A stretch of 64,000 nt of DNA from Variovorax sp. V93 (GTDB lineage Bacteria; Pseudomonadota; Gammaproteobacteria; Burkholderiales; Burkholderiaceae_C), in the NCBI RefSeq assembly GCF_041154485.1, contig NZ_AP028669.1, positions 3,038,001-3,102,000 of the forward strand, read 5' to 3'. The notes below the pieces were generated by a model, which had not been told where the DNA came from, did no database searches, and saw only the letters and a list, made by a program, of their open reading frames with translations. A program made the translations under genes and the position numbers. Position 1 is the stretch's first letter. Each line of letters begins with the position of its first letter. This document shows positions 1 through 10,804 of the stretch, piece by piece.

Positions 1-16
1 TTCCCTTTTTCAAAAC

Positions 17-92
17 TGGAGCGGGAAAAGAGTCTCGAACTCTCGACCTCAACCTTGGCAAGGTTGCGCTCTACCAACTGAGCTATTCCCGC
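17..92 (-). tRNA. tRNA-Gly (anticodon GCC)
   Basis: On the minus strand the sequence folds as a full cloverleaf. The acceptor arm GCGGGAA pairs with TTCCCGC, the D-loop contains AGCTCAGTTGGTAGAGC, and the anticodon stem CAACC/GGTTG encloses loop TTGCCAA with anticodon GCC. The T-arm is GAGAGTTCGAGACTC. A T discriminator and a genome-encoded CCA follow at 17-20. Length is 76 bases including CCA. It lies downstream of lon in the same orientation but has its own promoter. Confidence 0.97.
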
Positions 93-106
93 GTTTCGAG
101 CCTCGA

Positions 107-136
107 ATTATAGAACACTTTTTCGGGGCTCGGCAA
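107..136 (-). promoter_or_regulatory. Sigma-70 promoter of tRNA-Gly
   Basis: Reading the minus strand, TTGCCG (131-136) is followed after 18 bases by a perfect TATAAT (107-112). The predicted start is near base 100, a few bases before the mature tRNA 5' end at 92. The whole element sits just beyond the lon stop codon, so the tRNA need not depend on lon transcription. Confidence 0.7.
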
Positions 137-146
137 GTTCTGTCGA

Positions 147-2588
<2,442 letters not shown>

Positions 2589-2613
2589 GAATATCCTTTG
2601 ATTGATCAGGCAA

Positions 2614-2641
2614 AGATGGATGGGTGTTCGGGCATTTCAAG
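2614..2641 (-). promoter_or_regulatory. Possible sigma-32 (heat-shock) promoter of lon
   Basis: On the minus strand a perfect CTTGAAA (2635-2641) is followed, 13 bases later, by ATCCATCT (2614-2621), which matches the -10 consensus CCCCATNT at all but the first two positions. The start would fall about 20 bases upstream of the lon ATG. Control of lon by sigma-32 is established in E. coli. Its use here is inferred from the sequence match alone. Confidence 0.5.
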
Positions 2642-2707
2642 CCCATGCACCCGGTCTTTGTCGAAGGCGCCGGACGCCTTGCTGGAAAGTGCCGGCGCCG
2701 CGTTCAC

Positions 2708-3973
2708 TCAGGCCTTCTTGGCCGCTTCGCGGTACACGAGCAGCGGCGGCTTGTTTTCGTCGATTGTGGATTCCTCGACCACAACCTTGTCGACGTTGGT
2801 GGCATTCGGCAGCTCGAACATGGTGTCGATCAGCGACTGTTCGAGGATCGAACGCAGGCCCCGCGCGCCCGTCTTGCGGGCCAGCGCCTTGCGCGCGATG
2901 GCCTTGAGCGCCGCGGGGCGGATCTCGAGGTCGACGCCTTCCATCTGCAGCAGCTTGGTGAACTGCTTGACCACCGCGTTCTTGGGCTCGGTCAGGATCT
3001 GCACCAGCGCGTCTTCGCTGAGTTCGGCCAGCGAGGCCACCACGGGCATGCGGCCCACGAGTTCGGGGATCAGGCCGAACTTGATCAGGTCTTCGGGCTC
3101 GACTTCGCGGAACACCTCGGTGATGCTGCGCTGCGCCTTGCTCTTGACCGAGGCGCCGAAGCCGATGCCCGAGGCTTCGGTGCGGTTCTCGATGACCTTC
3201 TCGAGGCCGGCAAAGGCGCCGCCGCAGATGAACAGGATGTTGGTCGTGTCGATCTGCAGGAAGTCCTGGTTCGGGTGCTTGCGCCCGCCCTGGGGCGGCA
3301 CGCTGGCCATGGTGCCTTCGATGAGCTTGAGCAGCGCCTGCTGCACGCCCTCGCCCGACACGTCGCGCGTGATGGACGGGTTGTCGGACTTGCGCGAGAT
3401 CTTGTCGATTTCGTCGATGTAGACGATGCCGCGCTGGGCGCGCTCGACTTCGTAGTTGCAGCTCTGCAGCAGCTTCTGGATGATGTTCTCGACGTCCTCG
3501 CCCACGTAGCCGGCTTCGGTCAGCGTGGTGGCGTCGGCCATCACGAAGGGCACGTCGAGCATGCGCGCGAGCGTTTGCGCGAGCAGCGTCTTGCCCGAGC
3601 CCGTGGGGCCGATCAGGAGGATGTTGCTCTTGCTGAGTTCGACGTCGTCGCCCTTGGCCTTTTCCTTGTGGCGCAGGCGCTTGTAGTGGTTGTAGACCGC
3701 CACCGACAGCATGCGCTTGGCCGGCTCCTGGCCGATCACGTAGTTGTCGAGGTTGGTCTTGATTTCCAGCGGCGTGGGCAGGTCGCTGCGCGCCTCGCGC
3801 GCCTCTTCACCGGCCGGGAGCTCGTCGCGGATGATTTCGTTGCAAAGGTCGATGCACTCGTCGCAAATGAAGACCGAAGGGCCCGCGATCAGCTTCTTGA
3901 CCTCATGCTGGCTCTTGCCGCAGAACGAGCAATAAAGCGTTTTTTCGCTGGAGGAGCCTTTTTTTTCGGCCAT
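2708..3973 (-). CDS. clpX: ClpXP protease ATP-binding subunit ClpX
   Basis: ClpX is the AAA+ unfoldase that recognises substrates such as ssrA-tagged proteins and feeds them into ClpP. The 421-residue product begins MAEKKGSS. It carries the N-terminal C4 zinc-binding domain (CSFCGKSQ then [10 protein letters not shown], residues about 15-45), Walker A GPTGSGKT, Walker B IVYIDEID and a ClpX C-terminal domain. The frame stays open 15 codons upstream, but the start at 3973 matches the family N-terminus and has a GAGG ribosome site nine bases ahead. It follows clpP with a rho-independent terminator between them, so part of its expression is probably separate. Confidence 0.97.
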   Translation of the reverse strand: MAEKKGSSSEKTLYCSFCGKSQHEVKKLIAGPSVFICDECIDLCNEIIRDELPAGEEAREARSDLPTPLEIKTNLDNYVIGQEPAKRMLSVAVYNHYKRLRHKEKAKGDDVELSKSNILLIGPTGSGKTLLAQTLARMLDVPFVMADATTLTEAGYVGEDVENIIQKLLQSCNYEVERAQRGIVYIDEIDKISRKSDNPSITRDVSGEGVQQALLKLIEGTMASVPPQGGRKHPNQDFLQIDTTNILFICGGAFAGLEKVIENRTEASGIGFGASVKSKAQRSITEVFREVEPEDLIKFGLIPELVGRMPVVASLAELSEDALVQILTEPKNAVVKQFTKLLQMEGVDLEIRPAALKAIARKALARKTGARGLRSILEQSLIDTMFELPNATNVDKVVVEESTIDENKPPLLVYREAAKKA

Positions 3974-4012
3974 GGACAGGTGCCTCGTAAAGGGGTGGGG
4001 ACAATGATAACT

Positions 4013-4047
4013 AAACAAAAACGGCGTTTCCCGTGTGGAAAACGCCG
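4013..4047 (-). terminator. Rho-independent terminator between clpP and clpX
   Basis: The arms CGGCGTTT (4022-4029) and AAACGCCG (4040-4047) form an eight-base-pair stem. On the minus strand the stem is followed by a T tract interrupted by one G (complement of the A-rich run at 4013-4021). It lies between the clpP stop codon and the clpX start codon, so it should stop or attenuate tig-clpP transcripts before clpX. Confidence 0.8.
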
Positions 4048-4096
4048 GTTTTTGCCTTTTTGGCGCCGCCGGCGCCGCGGCACGGGCTCAATTGCC

Positions 4097-4705
4097 TCAG
4101 CTGCGCTTCGCAATGACCTGGTCCACCAGGCCGTAGTCCTTGGCTTCGTCGGCCGTGAGGAAATAGTCGCGTTCGGTGTCCGACTTGACTTTTTCGAGCG
4201 GCTGGCCCGTGCGTTCGGCCAGGATGCGGTTCATCTGGTCCTTGGTGCGCAGGATGTCGCGGGCATGGATCTCGATGTCCGTGGCCTGGCCGCGCGCGCC
4301 GCCGAGCACCTGGTGGATCATGATCTTCGAATTGGGCAGCGAGAAGCGCTTGCCCTTTTCACCGGCCGCCAGCAGGAAGGCGCCCATGCTGGCCGCAAAG
4401 CCGATGCACATGGTGGAAACGTCGGGCTTGATGAACTGCATGGTGTCGTAGATGGCCATGCCGGCGCTCACGCTGCCGCCCGGGGAGTTGATGTAGAACG
4501 AAATGTCCTTGTCCGGGTTTTCGCTCTCGAGGAACAGCAGCTGCGCCACCACGAGGTTGGCGGTCTGGTCGTTCACCTCGCCCACCAGGAAAATGATGCG
4601 CTCCTTGAGGAGACGCGAATAGATGTCGTAGGACCGCTCGCCGCGGCCCGACTGCTCGATGACCATCGGGATCATGCCGAGGCCTTTGATTTCCTGTGCG
4701 CTCAT
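4097..4705 (-). CDS. clpP: ATP-dependent Clp protease proteolytic subunit ClpP
   Basis: ClpP is the barrel-shaped serine peptidase that works with ClpX (and ClpA). The 202-residue product carries the catalytic triad Ser106 (GFAASMGAF), His131 (MIHQVLGG) and Asp180 (DTERDYF), matching Ser97/His122/Asp171 of mature E. coli ClpP. The frame is open upstream to 4783, but the ATG at 4705 has GGAGAG seven bases ahead and gives the family-typical N-terminus [15 protein letters not shown], including a short propeptide. It lies between tig and clpX, the conserved tig-clpP-clpX order. Confidence 0.97.
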   Translation of the reverse strand: MSAQEIKGLGMIPMVIEQSGRGERSYDIYSRLLKERIIFLVGEVNDQTANLVVAQLLFLESENPDKDISFYINSPGGSVSAGMAIYDTMQFIKPDVSTMCIGFAASMGAFLLAAGEKGKRFSLPNSKIMIHQVLGGARGQATDIEIHARDILRTKDQMNRILAERTGQPLEKVKSDTERDYFLTADEAKDYGLVDQVIAKRS

Positions 4706-4764
4706 TGAATTGCTCTCCGGAAAAGGGTTCGTTCGCTGTTCGAATTTACTGTACGCCTGAGTGA

Positions 4765-4798
4765 AATGGGGCTCGTGCCGCAAAGCACAAGCCCCATT
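4765..4798 (-). terminator. Strong hairpin between tig and clpP
   Basis: Arms of 14 bases (4765-4778 and 4785-4798) pair completely on the minus strand when one G-T wobble is allowed, around a six-base loop. No T tract follows the stem, so this looks like an mRNA-stabilising or processing hairpin at the end of tig rather than an efficient terminator. Confidence 0.5.
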
Positions 4799-4818
4799 GG
4801 CATGCAGGCGGCGGCGGA

Positions 4819-6132
4819 TCAGCCTTGTTGCGCCATCAGCTCGTCGAACGACACCGACTTTTCCTTGACCTTGGCCTTGGAGAGCACGAAATCGGTCACG
4901 TTGTTCTCGATGACCACGGCTTCGACTTCGGCCAGGCGGTTGTTGTCGCTGAAGTACCAGCGCACGACGTCTTGCGGCTTCTCGTAGCTGGCGGCCAGCT
5001 CGTCGATGTGGGCCTTGATCTGCTCGGGCTTGGCCTGCAGGTTGTTGGCGCGCACCAGCTCGGCCACCACGAGGCCCAGGCGCACGCGGCGCTCGGCCTG
5101 GGGACGGAACACTTCGTCGGGAATCGGCGCCTTGTCAGCGTCCTTGATGCCGCGCTGCTTGAGCTCGGCGCGGGCGCCTTCGACCATGCGGTTGACTTCG
5201 GACTGCACGCTCGCGTTGGGCAGATCGAGTTCGGCGTTGGCCACCAGGGCGTCCATCACGGCGTTCTTGTTGCGCGCCAGCAGGCGGAACTTCACTTCGC
5301 GCTCGAGGTTCTTCTTGATGTCGGCGCGCAGGCCCTCGACCGTGGCTTCGGCAATGCCGAGCGACTTGGCGAGCTGTTCGTTGACTTCGGGCAGGTGCGA
5401 GGCTTCGATCTTCTTCACGGTGACCATGAAGTCGGCCTGCTTGCCGGCCACGTCCTTGCCGTGGTAGTCGGCCGGGAACGACAGCGGGAAGGTGCGGCTG
5501 TCGCCGGCCTTCATGCCGCGCACGGCGTCTTCGAATTCCTTGAGCATCTGGCCTTCGCCGACGATGAACTGGAAGTCTTCGGCCTTGCCGCCCGGGAAGG
5601 GCTCGCCGTCGATCTTGCCTTCGAAATCGACCGTCACGCGGTCGTCGTCCTGGGCCACGGCATCCTGCGCGCGCTGGGCGAAGGTGCGGCGCTGCTTGCG
5701 CAGGATGTCCAGCGTCTTGTCGATGGCCTCGTCGCCCACTTCGGCCGAGAGCTTCTCGACCTCGGCGTTCGACAGGTCGTTGATCTTGACTTCAGGGAAC
5801 ACTTCGAAGACCGCGTCGAAGGCGAGCTGGCCTTCGGGCGACTCTTCCTTCTCGGTGATGCGGGGCTGGCCGGCCACGCGCAGCTTGGCTTCGTTGGCGG
5901 CCTGCGAGAAGGCTTCGCCGACCTTGTCGTTCATGACCTCGTAGTGCACCGAGTAGCCGTAGCGCTGGGCCACGACGTTCATCGGCACCTTGCCGGGACG
6001 GAAGCCATCCATCTTGACGGTGCGCGCGAGCTTCTTGAGGCGCGAATCGACTTCGGACTGGATGGTGCCGACCGGCAGGGTCAGCGTGATCTTGCGTTCG
6101 AGCTTCTCGAGAGTTTCAACGGTCACGGTCAT
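4819..6132 (-). CDS. tig: Trigger factor, ribosome-associated chaperone/prolyl isomerase
   Basis: Trigger factor binds ribosomal protein L23 at the exit tunnel and holds nascent chains. The 437-residue product has the usual three parts. The N-terminal ribosome-binding domain contains the signature GFRPGKVP (residues about 44-51). An FKBP-like prolyl isomerase domain follows (about 155-245, with [16 protein letters not shown]). The helical C-terminal arms complete it. The ATG at 6132 follows AAGGAAG. It is the first protein gene of the tig-clpP-clpX-lon block, only 26 bases downstream of the tRNA-Leu gene in the same orientation, so it may be cotranscribed with the tRNA. Confidence 0.97.
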   Translation of the reverse strand: MTVTVETLEKLERKITLTLPVGTIQSEVDSRLKKLARTVKMDGFRPGKVPMNVVAQRYGYSVHYEVMNDKVGEAFSQAANEAKLRVAGQPRITEKEESPEGQLAFDAVFEVFPEVKINDLSNAEVEKLSAEVGDEAIDKTLDILRKQRRTFAQRAQDAVAQDDDRVTVDFEGKIDGEPFPGGKAEDFQFIVGEGQMLKEFEDAVRGMKAGDSRTFPLSFPADYHGKDVAGKQADFMVTVKKIEASHLPEVNEQLAKSLGIAEATVEGLRADIKKNLEREVKFRLLARNKNAVMDALVANAELDLPNASVQSEVNRMVEGARAELKQRGIKDADKAPIPDEVFRPQAERRVRLGLVVAELVRANNLQAKPEQIKAHIDELAASYEKPQDVVRWYFSDNNRLAEVEAVVIENNVTDFVLSKAKVKEKSVSFDELMAQQG

Positions 6133-6158
6133 GGTGTCTTCCTTGTGAGGGGTGTGGC

Positions 6159-6245
6159 TGGTGCGCGGGGCCGGACTCGAACCGGCACGTTCTTGCGAAC
6201 GTCAGGACCTAAACCTGGTGCGTCTACCAATTTCGCCACCCGCGC
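6159..6245 (-). tRNA. tRNA-Leu (anticodon TAG)
   Basis: The minus strand gives a class II tRNA of 87 bases. The acceptor GCGCGGG pairs with CCCGCGC, followed by A and an encoded CCA. The anticodon loop TTTAGGT carries TAG. A long variable arm (ACGTTCGCAAGAACGT) is typical of leucine tRNAs, and the T-loop is GGTTCGAGTCC. It sits 26 bases upstream of tig in the same orientation. Confidence 0.96.
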
Positions 6246-6271
6246 TTGCCAAATTTTTCAGGTGAATGCAA

Positions 6272-6338
6272 AGGCGGACGGCCCTGGTGCCGCGGGCATC
6301 CGATTGCCGGACACCCAAAGCCCAAAGACCGTCCGCCT
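6272..6338. repeat. Ten-base inverted repeat with a long loop
   Basis: AGGCGGACGG (6272-6281) is exactly complementary to CCGTCCGCCT (6329-6338), with 47 bases between. It fills the 114-base gap between the RND gene end and tRNA-Leu. No T tract is adjacent. It may be a 3' stabilising or processing structure for the efflux mRNA; the function is unknown. Confidence 0.5.
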
Positions 6339-6359
6339 GAAATCGGTCAACCGCGTATT

Positions 6360-9300
6360 TTAAGCGCTAATCGGGAGCTCTTTCGGCTCCCGCTTGACGC
6401 GGAAGGCAGCGGCGTACATTGCCGGCAGCGCCAGCAGGGTCAACACGGTGGCCACGATCAGCCCGCCCATGATGGCCACGGCCATCGGCCCCCAGAACAC
6501 GCTGCGGGAGAGCGGAATCATCGCCAGCACCGCCGCCGCGGCCGTCAGCACGATCGGCCGCAGGCGCCGCACGGCCGATTCCACGATCGCGTCCCAGGCC
6601 GGCACGCCGGCCTCGCGGTCGCTCTCGATCTGGTCGATCAGGATCACCGCATTGCGCTGGATCATGCCCATCAGCGCGATCACGCCCAGGAGCGCCACGA
6701 AGCCGAACGGCCGGTTCAGCAGCAGCAGCGCACCGGCCACGCCGGCAATGCCCATCGGGCCGGTGATGAACACCAGCAGCGAGCGGCTGAAGCTGTGCAG
6801 CTGCAGCATCAGCAGCGTGAACACCAGGAACAGCATGATCGGCACGCCCGCCACGATGGACGCCGAGCCCTTGCTGCTTTCCTCGACCGCGCCGGCCACC
6901 TCGATGCGGTAGCCGCCCTCGCCGGCCGCGTGCCAGCCGGCCTCGAGCTGGCGCAGCTTCGGCAGCAGCTGCTCGGTCACCGTGGCGCCCTGCAGGCCTT
7001 CGACCACGTCGCCCTGCACCGTGATGGCGTAGTCGCGGTTCTCGCGCCACATCACGCCGGGCTCCCAGCTGAACACCGGCCGGGCAATCTGCGTCAGCGG
7101 GATGGAGCGGCCCGAGGTCGTGGGCAGGTAGGCATTGCCGATGTCCGAGATGGCCTCGCGCTCGTCGGCCGACTGGCGCAGCACGATGTCGATCAGCAGG
7201 TCGTTCTCGCGGTACTGGCCCACGGTGGTGCCGGAGAACATCGTCTTGGACGCCTGGGCGATCGCCTGGCTGGTGACGCCGAGCGCGCGCGCCTTGGCCT
7301 GGTCGACCTCGAGCCGGATCACCTTGACCGATTCGTTCCAGTTGTCGTTCACGCCGCGCATGTTGGCGTTCTCGCGCAGCACGGCCTTGACCTCGTCGGC
7401 ATGCGCGCGCAGCTGGGCGGGGTCGGTGCCGATCACGCGGAACTGCACCGGGTACGGCACCGGCGGCCCGTTGGGCAGCAGCTTGACGCGGCCGCGCACC
7501 TCCGGGAATTCCTGCGCCAGCAGCGCCGGCAGCTTGATGCGCAAGGTCTCCCGCACCTTCAGGTCCTTGGCCAGCACGATGAGCTGCGAGACGTTGGTCT
7601 GCGGAAAGACCTGGTCCAGCGGCAGGTAGAAGCGCGGCACGCCGGAGCCGATCCAGGTGCTGACCGTCTTCACGCCCTCTTCCTTCATGATGCGCTGCTC
7701 GACGCGCTTGGCGACCTCTTCGTTGGCCGCGAACGAGGTGCCTTCGGGGAACCAGATGTCCACCATGATCTCCGGCCGGCTCGAATCCGGGAAGAACTGC
7801 TGCTGCACCTTGCCCATGCCCACGATGCCGAGCGCGAAGATCAGCACCGTGGCGCCGATGGTCAGCCAGCGGTGCTGCACGCACCAGTTCACGGCGCGGC
7901 GGAAGTTGTTGTAGAACGGCGTGTCGAACAGTTCGTGCGGCGGTGCATCGGGGTCGTGCGGCTTCACCTTGAGCAGCAGCGTGCCCAGGTAGGGCACGAA
8001 GTACACGGAGACGATCCACGACAGCACCAGCGCAATCACCGTCACCGCGAAGATCGCGAAGGTGTATTCGCCCGTGACCGACTTGGCGATGCCGATCGGC
8101 AGGAAGCCCGCGGCGGTGATGAGCGTGCCGGTCAGCATCGGCTTGGCCGTCACGTCGTAGGCGAAGGTGGCGGCGCGCACCTTGTCGTAGCCCTCCTCCA
8201 TCTTTCGCACCATCATCTCGACCGCGATGATGGCGTCGTCCACCAGCAGGCCGAGCGCGATGATGAGCGACCCCAGCGATATCTTGTGCAGCCCGATGCC
8301 GAAGTAGTTCATGGACAGGAAGGTCACGGCCAGCACCAGCGGGATCGTGATGGCCACCACCAGCCCCGGGCGGATGTCGATGTACCAGCCGAAGCGCCCG
8401 CCCTTGTGCAGGCCCAGCGAGATGATGCTCACGGCCAGCACGATGGCCACGGCCTCGATCAGCACGCCGACGAATTCATTGACCGAGCTGGACACCGACA
8501 CCGGCTGGTCCTGCACCTGCGCAAGCTTCACGCCGGCCGGCAGGCGCTGGTCGATCTGCGCGGTGGTGGCGCGCAGCGCCTTGCCCAGCGCGATGATGTC
8601 GCCGCCCTTGGCCATGGAAACGCCGAGCGCCACAACCTCCTTGCCCTGGTGGTGCACCTTCACGGCCGGCGGATCGATGTAGCCGCGGTGGATCTCGGCG
8701 ATGTCGCCGAGCCTGAGCTGGTTGCCCGAGCTGCCGCGGATCGGCATCTCGCGCAATTGCTCGACGCTGGTGAACTGACCGCCCACGCGCACCTGCACCA
8801 CGTCGAGCGGCGACTGGATCGTGCCCGCGCTCTCGATCGCGTTCTGCGAGCCGAGCTGGGCCAGCACCGCGTTGAAGTCCAGCCCCAGCTGCGCGACGCG
8901 CTTCTGCGAGATCTCGATGTAGACCTTCTGGTCCTGCACGCCGAACTGGTCGACCTTGGCCACGTCCTTCACGCGCAGCAGCTGCTGGCGCACCTCGTCG
9001 GCCAGCGTCTTGAGTTCGGCTGGGCTGAAGCCTTCGCTCTCCAGCGCGTAGATCACGCCATAGACGTCGCCGAAATCGTCATTGAAGAACGGCCCCTGCA
9101 CGCCCGGCGGCAGCGTGTTGCGCATGTCGCCGACCTTCTTGCGCACCGTGTACCAGACGTTGGCCACGTCGGCGGCCTTGGACGAGTCCTTGATCTGGAA
9201 GATGATCTGCGACTCGCCCGGCTTCGAATAGCTGCGGATCTTGTCGGCATACGGCGCCTCCTGCAGCGTGCGCTCGAGCTTGTCGGTGACCTGCTCGGCC

Positions 9301-9518
9301 ACCTGCTGCGCGGTGGCGCCGGGCCAGTAGGTGCGAACCACCATGGCCCGGAAGGTGAACGGCGGGTCTTCGTCCTGGCCGAGCTGGAAGTACGCGAAGG
9401 CGCCCAGCACCATCAGCACCACCATCAGGTAGCGCGTGAGGGGCGCGTGGTCCAGCGCCCATTTGGAAAGATTGAAGCCGGCGGGCTTGGTGGCGGTGGT
9501 TGCTGCGCCTTCCGTCAT
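6360..9518 (-). CDS. RND efflux pump inner-membrane transporter
   Basis: This is a proton-driven resistance-nodulation-division pump of the AcrB/HAE1 type, exporting hydrophobic or amphipathic compounds across the envelope. The 1052-residue product has the usual two halves of one plus five membrane segments with large periplasmic loops. TM4 carries the proton-relay aspartates in LGLLVDDAIIAVEM. It overlaps the upstream adaptor gene by four bases (ATGA), so the two are translationally coupled. No outer-membrane factor is encoded next to it, so the pump must borrow a TolC-like channel, for example the one encoded at 29125-30621 or elsewhere. The substrate cannot be told from the sequence. Confidence 0.93.
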   Translation of the reverse strand: MTEGAATTATKPAGFNLSKWALDHAPLTRYLMVVLMVLGAFAYFQLGQDEDPPFTFRAMVVRTYWPGATAQQVAEQVTDKLERTLQEAPYADKIRSYSKPGESQIIFQIKDSSKAADVANVWYTVRKKVGDMRNTLPPGVQGPFFNDDFGDVYGVIYALESEGFSPAELKTLADEVRQQLLRVKDVAKVDQFGVQDQKVYIEISQKRVAQLGLDFNAVLAQLGSQNAIESAGTIQSPLDVVQVRVGGQFTSVEQLREMPIRGSSGNQLRLGDIAEIHRGYIDPPAVKVHHQGKEVVALGVSMAKGGDIIALGKALRATTAQIDQRLPAGVKLAQVQDQPVSVSSSVNEFVGVLIEAVAIVLAVSIISLGLHKGGRFGWYIDIRPGLVVAITIPLVLAVTFLSMNYFGIGLHKISLGSLIIALGLLVDDAIIAVEMMVRKMEEGYDKVRAATFAYDVTAKPMLTGTLITAAGFLPIGIAKSVTGEYTFAIFAVTVIALVLSWIVSVYFVPYLGTLLLKVKPHDPDAPPHELFDTPFYNNFRRAVNWCVQHRWLTIGATVLIFALGIVGMGKVQQQFFPDSSRPEIMVDIWFPEGTSFAANEEVAKRVEQRIMKEEGVKTVSTWIGSGVPRFYLPLDQVFPQTNVSQLIVLAKDLKVRETLRIKLPALLAQEFPEVRGRVKLLPNGPPVPYPVQFRVIGTDPAQLRAHADEVKAVLRENANMRGVNDNWNESVKVIRLEVDQAKARALGVTSQAIAQASKTMFSGTTVGQYRENDLLIDIVLRQSADEREAISDIGNAYLPTTSGRSIPLTQIARPVFSWEPGVMWRENRDYAITVQGDVVEGLQGATVTEQLLPKLRQLEAGWHAAGEGGYRIEVAGAVEESSKGSASIVAGVPIMLFLVFTLLMLQLHSFSRSLLVFITGPMGIAGVAGALLLLNRPFGFVALLGVIALMGMIQRNAVILIDQIESDREAGVPAWDAIVESAVRRLRPIVLTAAAAVLAMIPLSRSVFWGPMAVAIMGGLIVATVLTLLALPAMYAAAFRVKREPKELPISA

Positions 9519-10708
9519 TTGGAAGCACCTGCAGCGATCTCCTTCTTCGTGGCCGCCACGGCCTCGACCGGCTGCGCCGATTCCTTCGCGTTGGCGGCTG
9601 CCGCTGCAGCCTCCTTCGACTGGTAGATGGTGACCTTCTGCCCCGGCGAGAGCACGTGCACGCCCGCGGCCACGACCATCATGCCGGGCGTGAGCCCGGC
9701 GCCGATCACGGCCTCGTTGCCGTCGGCCGTGACCACCTGCACGGGCTGCGATCGCACCGTCATGGTCGGCTTGTCGAGCACCCAGACCGAGGTGCCCTTG
9801 CCTTCCTGGCGCAATGCGCTGGTCGGCAGCTTCATGACCGCGCCGCCGGTGCGTGCCAGCGCCTGCGGGCGGGCGTACACGGTGGCGCCGAGCGCCGGCG
9901 ACGTGGCCGCGTCGATCGCCACCTTGACCGCGTAGGTGCGCGTGACCGCGTCCGCGCTGGCCGCCACCTCGCGCACCTGGCCCTGCAGCTCGCTGCCGCC
10001 CGACCAGCCGCGCACCGTGACCGGCGAGCCGGGCTTGATCAGCGCGGCGCGGTCTTCGGGCACTGCGAACACCACGTCGCGCGCGCCGTCCTGCGCAATG
10101 CGCACGACGGGCGTGCCCGCCTGCACCACCTGCCCGGGCTCGGCCTCGATCGCGGTGATGATGCCGGCCACGTCGGCCACCAGCGTGGTGTAGCTGGCCT
10201 GGTTGCCCTGCGAGGAAAGCTGGGCCTGCGCCTGCTCGAGCTGCGCCTGCGCGGCCTTCCAGGTGGATTCGCGGCGTTCCAGCTCGGCCCCGCTGATGAA
10301 GTTCTGCGCACGCAATTCGGTATAGCGCTTGAGATCGGCCGCCGCGAGATCGCGGTTGGTCTGGGCCGCCGCCAGCTGCGCGCGCGCCGCTTCAGCGGCC
10401 AGCCGGTAGTCCTGCGGATCGAGCTGGGCCAGCACCTGGCCGGCCTGCACGTGCTGGCCGAGCTCGGCCTGGCGCCTGGTGATCTTGCCCGCCACGCGGA
10501 AGCCCAGCCGCGATTCGACGCGCGCCCGGACTTCGGCCGAGAACTCGGGCTGGGCCTCGAAATCGCTGGTGCCCACGGTCACCAGCTTGACCGCGCGCAC
10601 AGGTTCCTCGGCCGGCTTCGACTGCGAACAGCCGGCCAGGAACAAGGCGGGAAGCAGCAGCCAGGCGGCACCGCGGGCAAGAGGAGAAAAGCCGGAAGAG
10701 GCAGTCAT
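9515..10708 (-). CDS. RND efflux periplasmic adaptor lipoprotein (MFP family)
   Basis: This is the membrane-fusion subunit that links the inner-membrane pump to an outer-membrane channel. The 397-residue product begins with a lipoprotein signal ending in FLAGC (lipidated Cys about residue 26). A biotinyl-lipoyl-like domain, an alpha-helical coiled-coil hairpin (residues about 100-180, rich in Ala/Gln/Glu) and beta-barrel and membrane-proximal domains follow. The start is the ATG at 10708. It is the first gene of a two-gene operon driven by the promoter at 10759-10787. Confidence 0.92.
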   Translation of the reverse strand: MTASSGFSPLARGAAWLLLPALFLAGCSQSKPAEEPVRAVKLVTVGTSDFEAQPEFSAEVRARVESRLGFRVAGKITRRQAELGQHVQAGQVLAQLDPQDYRLAAEAARAQLAAAQTNRDLAAADLKRYTELRAQNFISGAELERRESTWKAAQAQLEQAQAQLSSQGNQASYTTLVADVAGIITAIEAEPGQVVQAGTPVVRIAQDGARDVVFAVPEDRAALIKPGSPVTVRGWSGGSELQGQVREVAASADAVTRTYAVKVAIDAATSPALGATVYARPQALARTGGAVMKLPTSALRQEGKGTSVWVLDKPTMTVRSQPVQVVTADGNEAVIGAGLTPGMMVVAAGVHVLSPGQKVTIYQSKEAAAAAANAKESAQPVEAVAATKKEIAAGASK

Positions 10709-10737
10709 GAGACACCCTAGAAAGGTCGAACCCGGTC

Positions 10738-10787
10738 ATTACTGACCCATTGGTTAGTAATTTAGGGTAAACCTCAGGGGCTGTCAA
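10738..10787 (-). promoter_or_regulatory. RND operon promoter with overlapping palindromic operator
   Basis: On the minus strand TTGACA (10782-10787, consensus -35) is followed after exactly 17 bases by TAAATT (10759-10764). Covering the -10 and start site is a 24-base palindrome at 10738-10761 with outer half-sites ATTACT/AGTAAT and inner ACC/GGT; 20 of 24 positions are symmetric. A strong promoter occluded by a dyad of this size is typical of TetR-family repressor control of efflux genes. No regulator gene is adjacent, so the repressor is unidentified. Confidence 0.8.
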
Positions 10788-10804
10788 TCGCGATTCGGGG
10801 GTCG

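Noticed and set aside
6272..6360. TTGACC near 6350 as a -35 box for tRNA-Leu
   Set aside because: No acceptable -10 hexamer follows at 16-18 bases on the minus strand, so I did not call a promoter.
6246..9626. 1126-codon open frame opposite the RND pump gene
   Set aside because: It is a mirror of the pump coding frame, rich in His/Arg/Gln/Ala, with no domain. Many similar frames over other genes were treated the same way.
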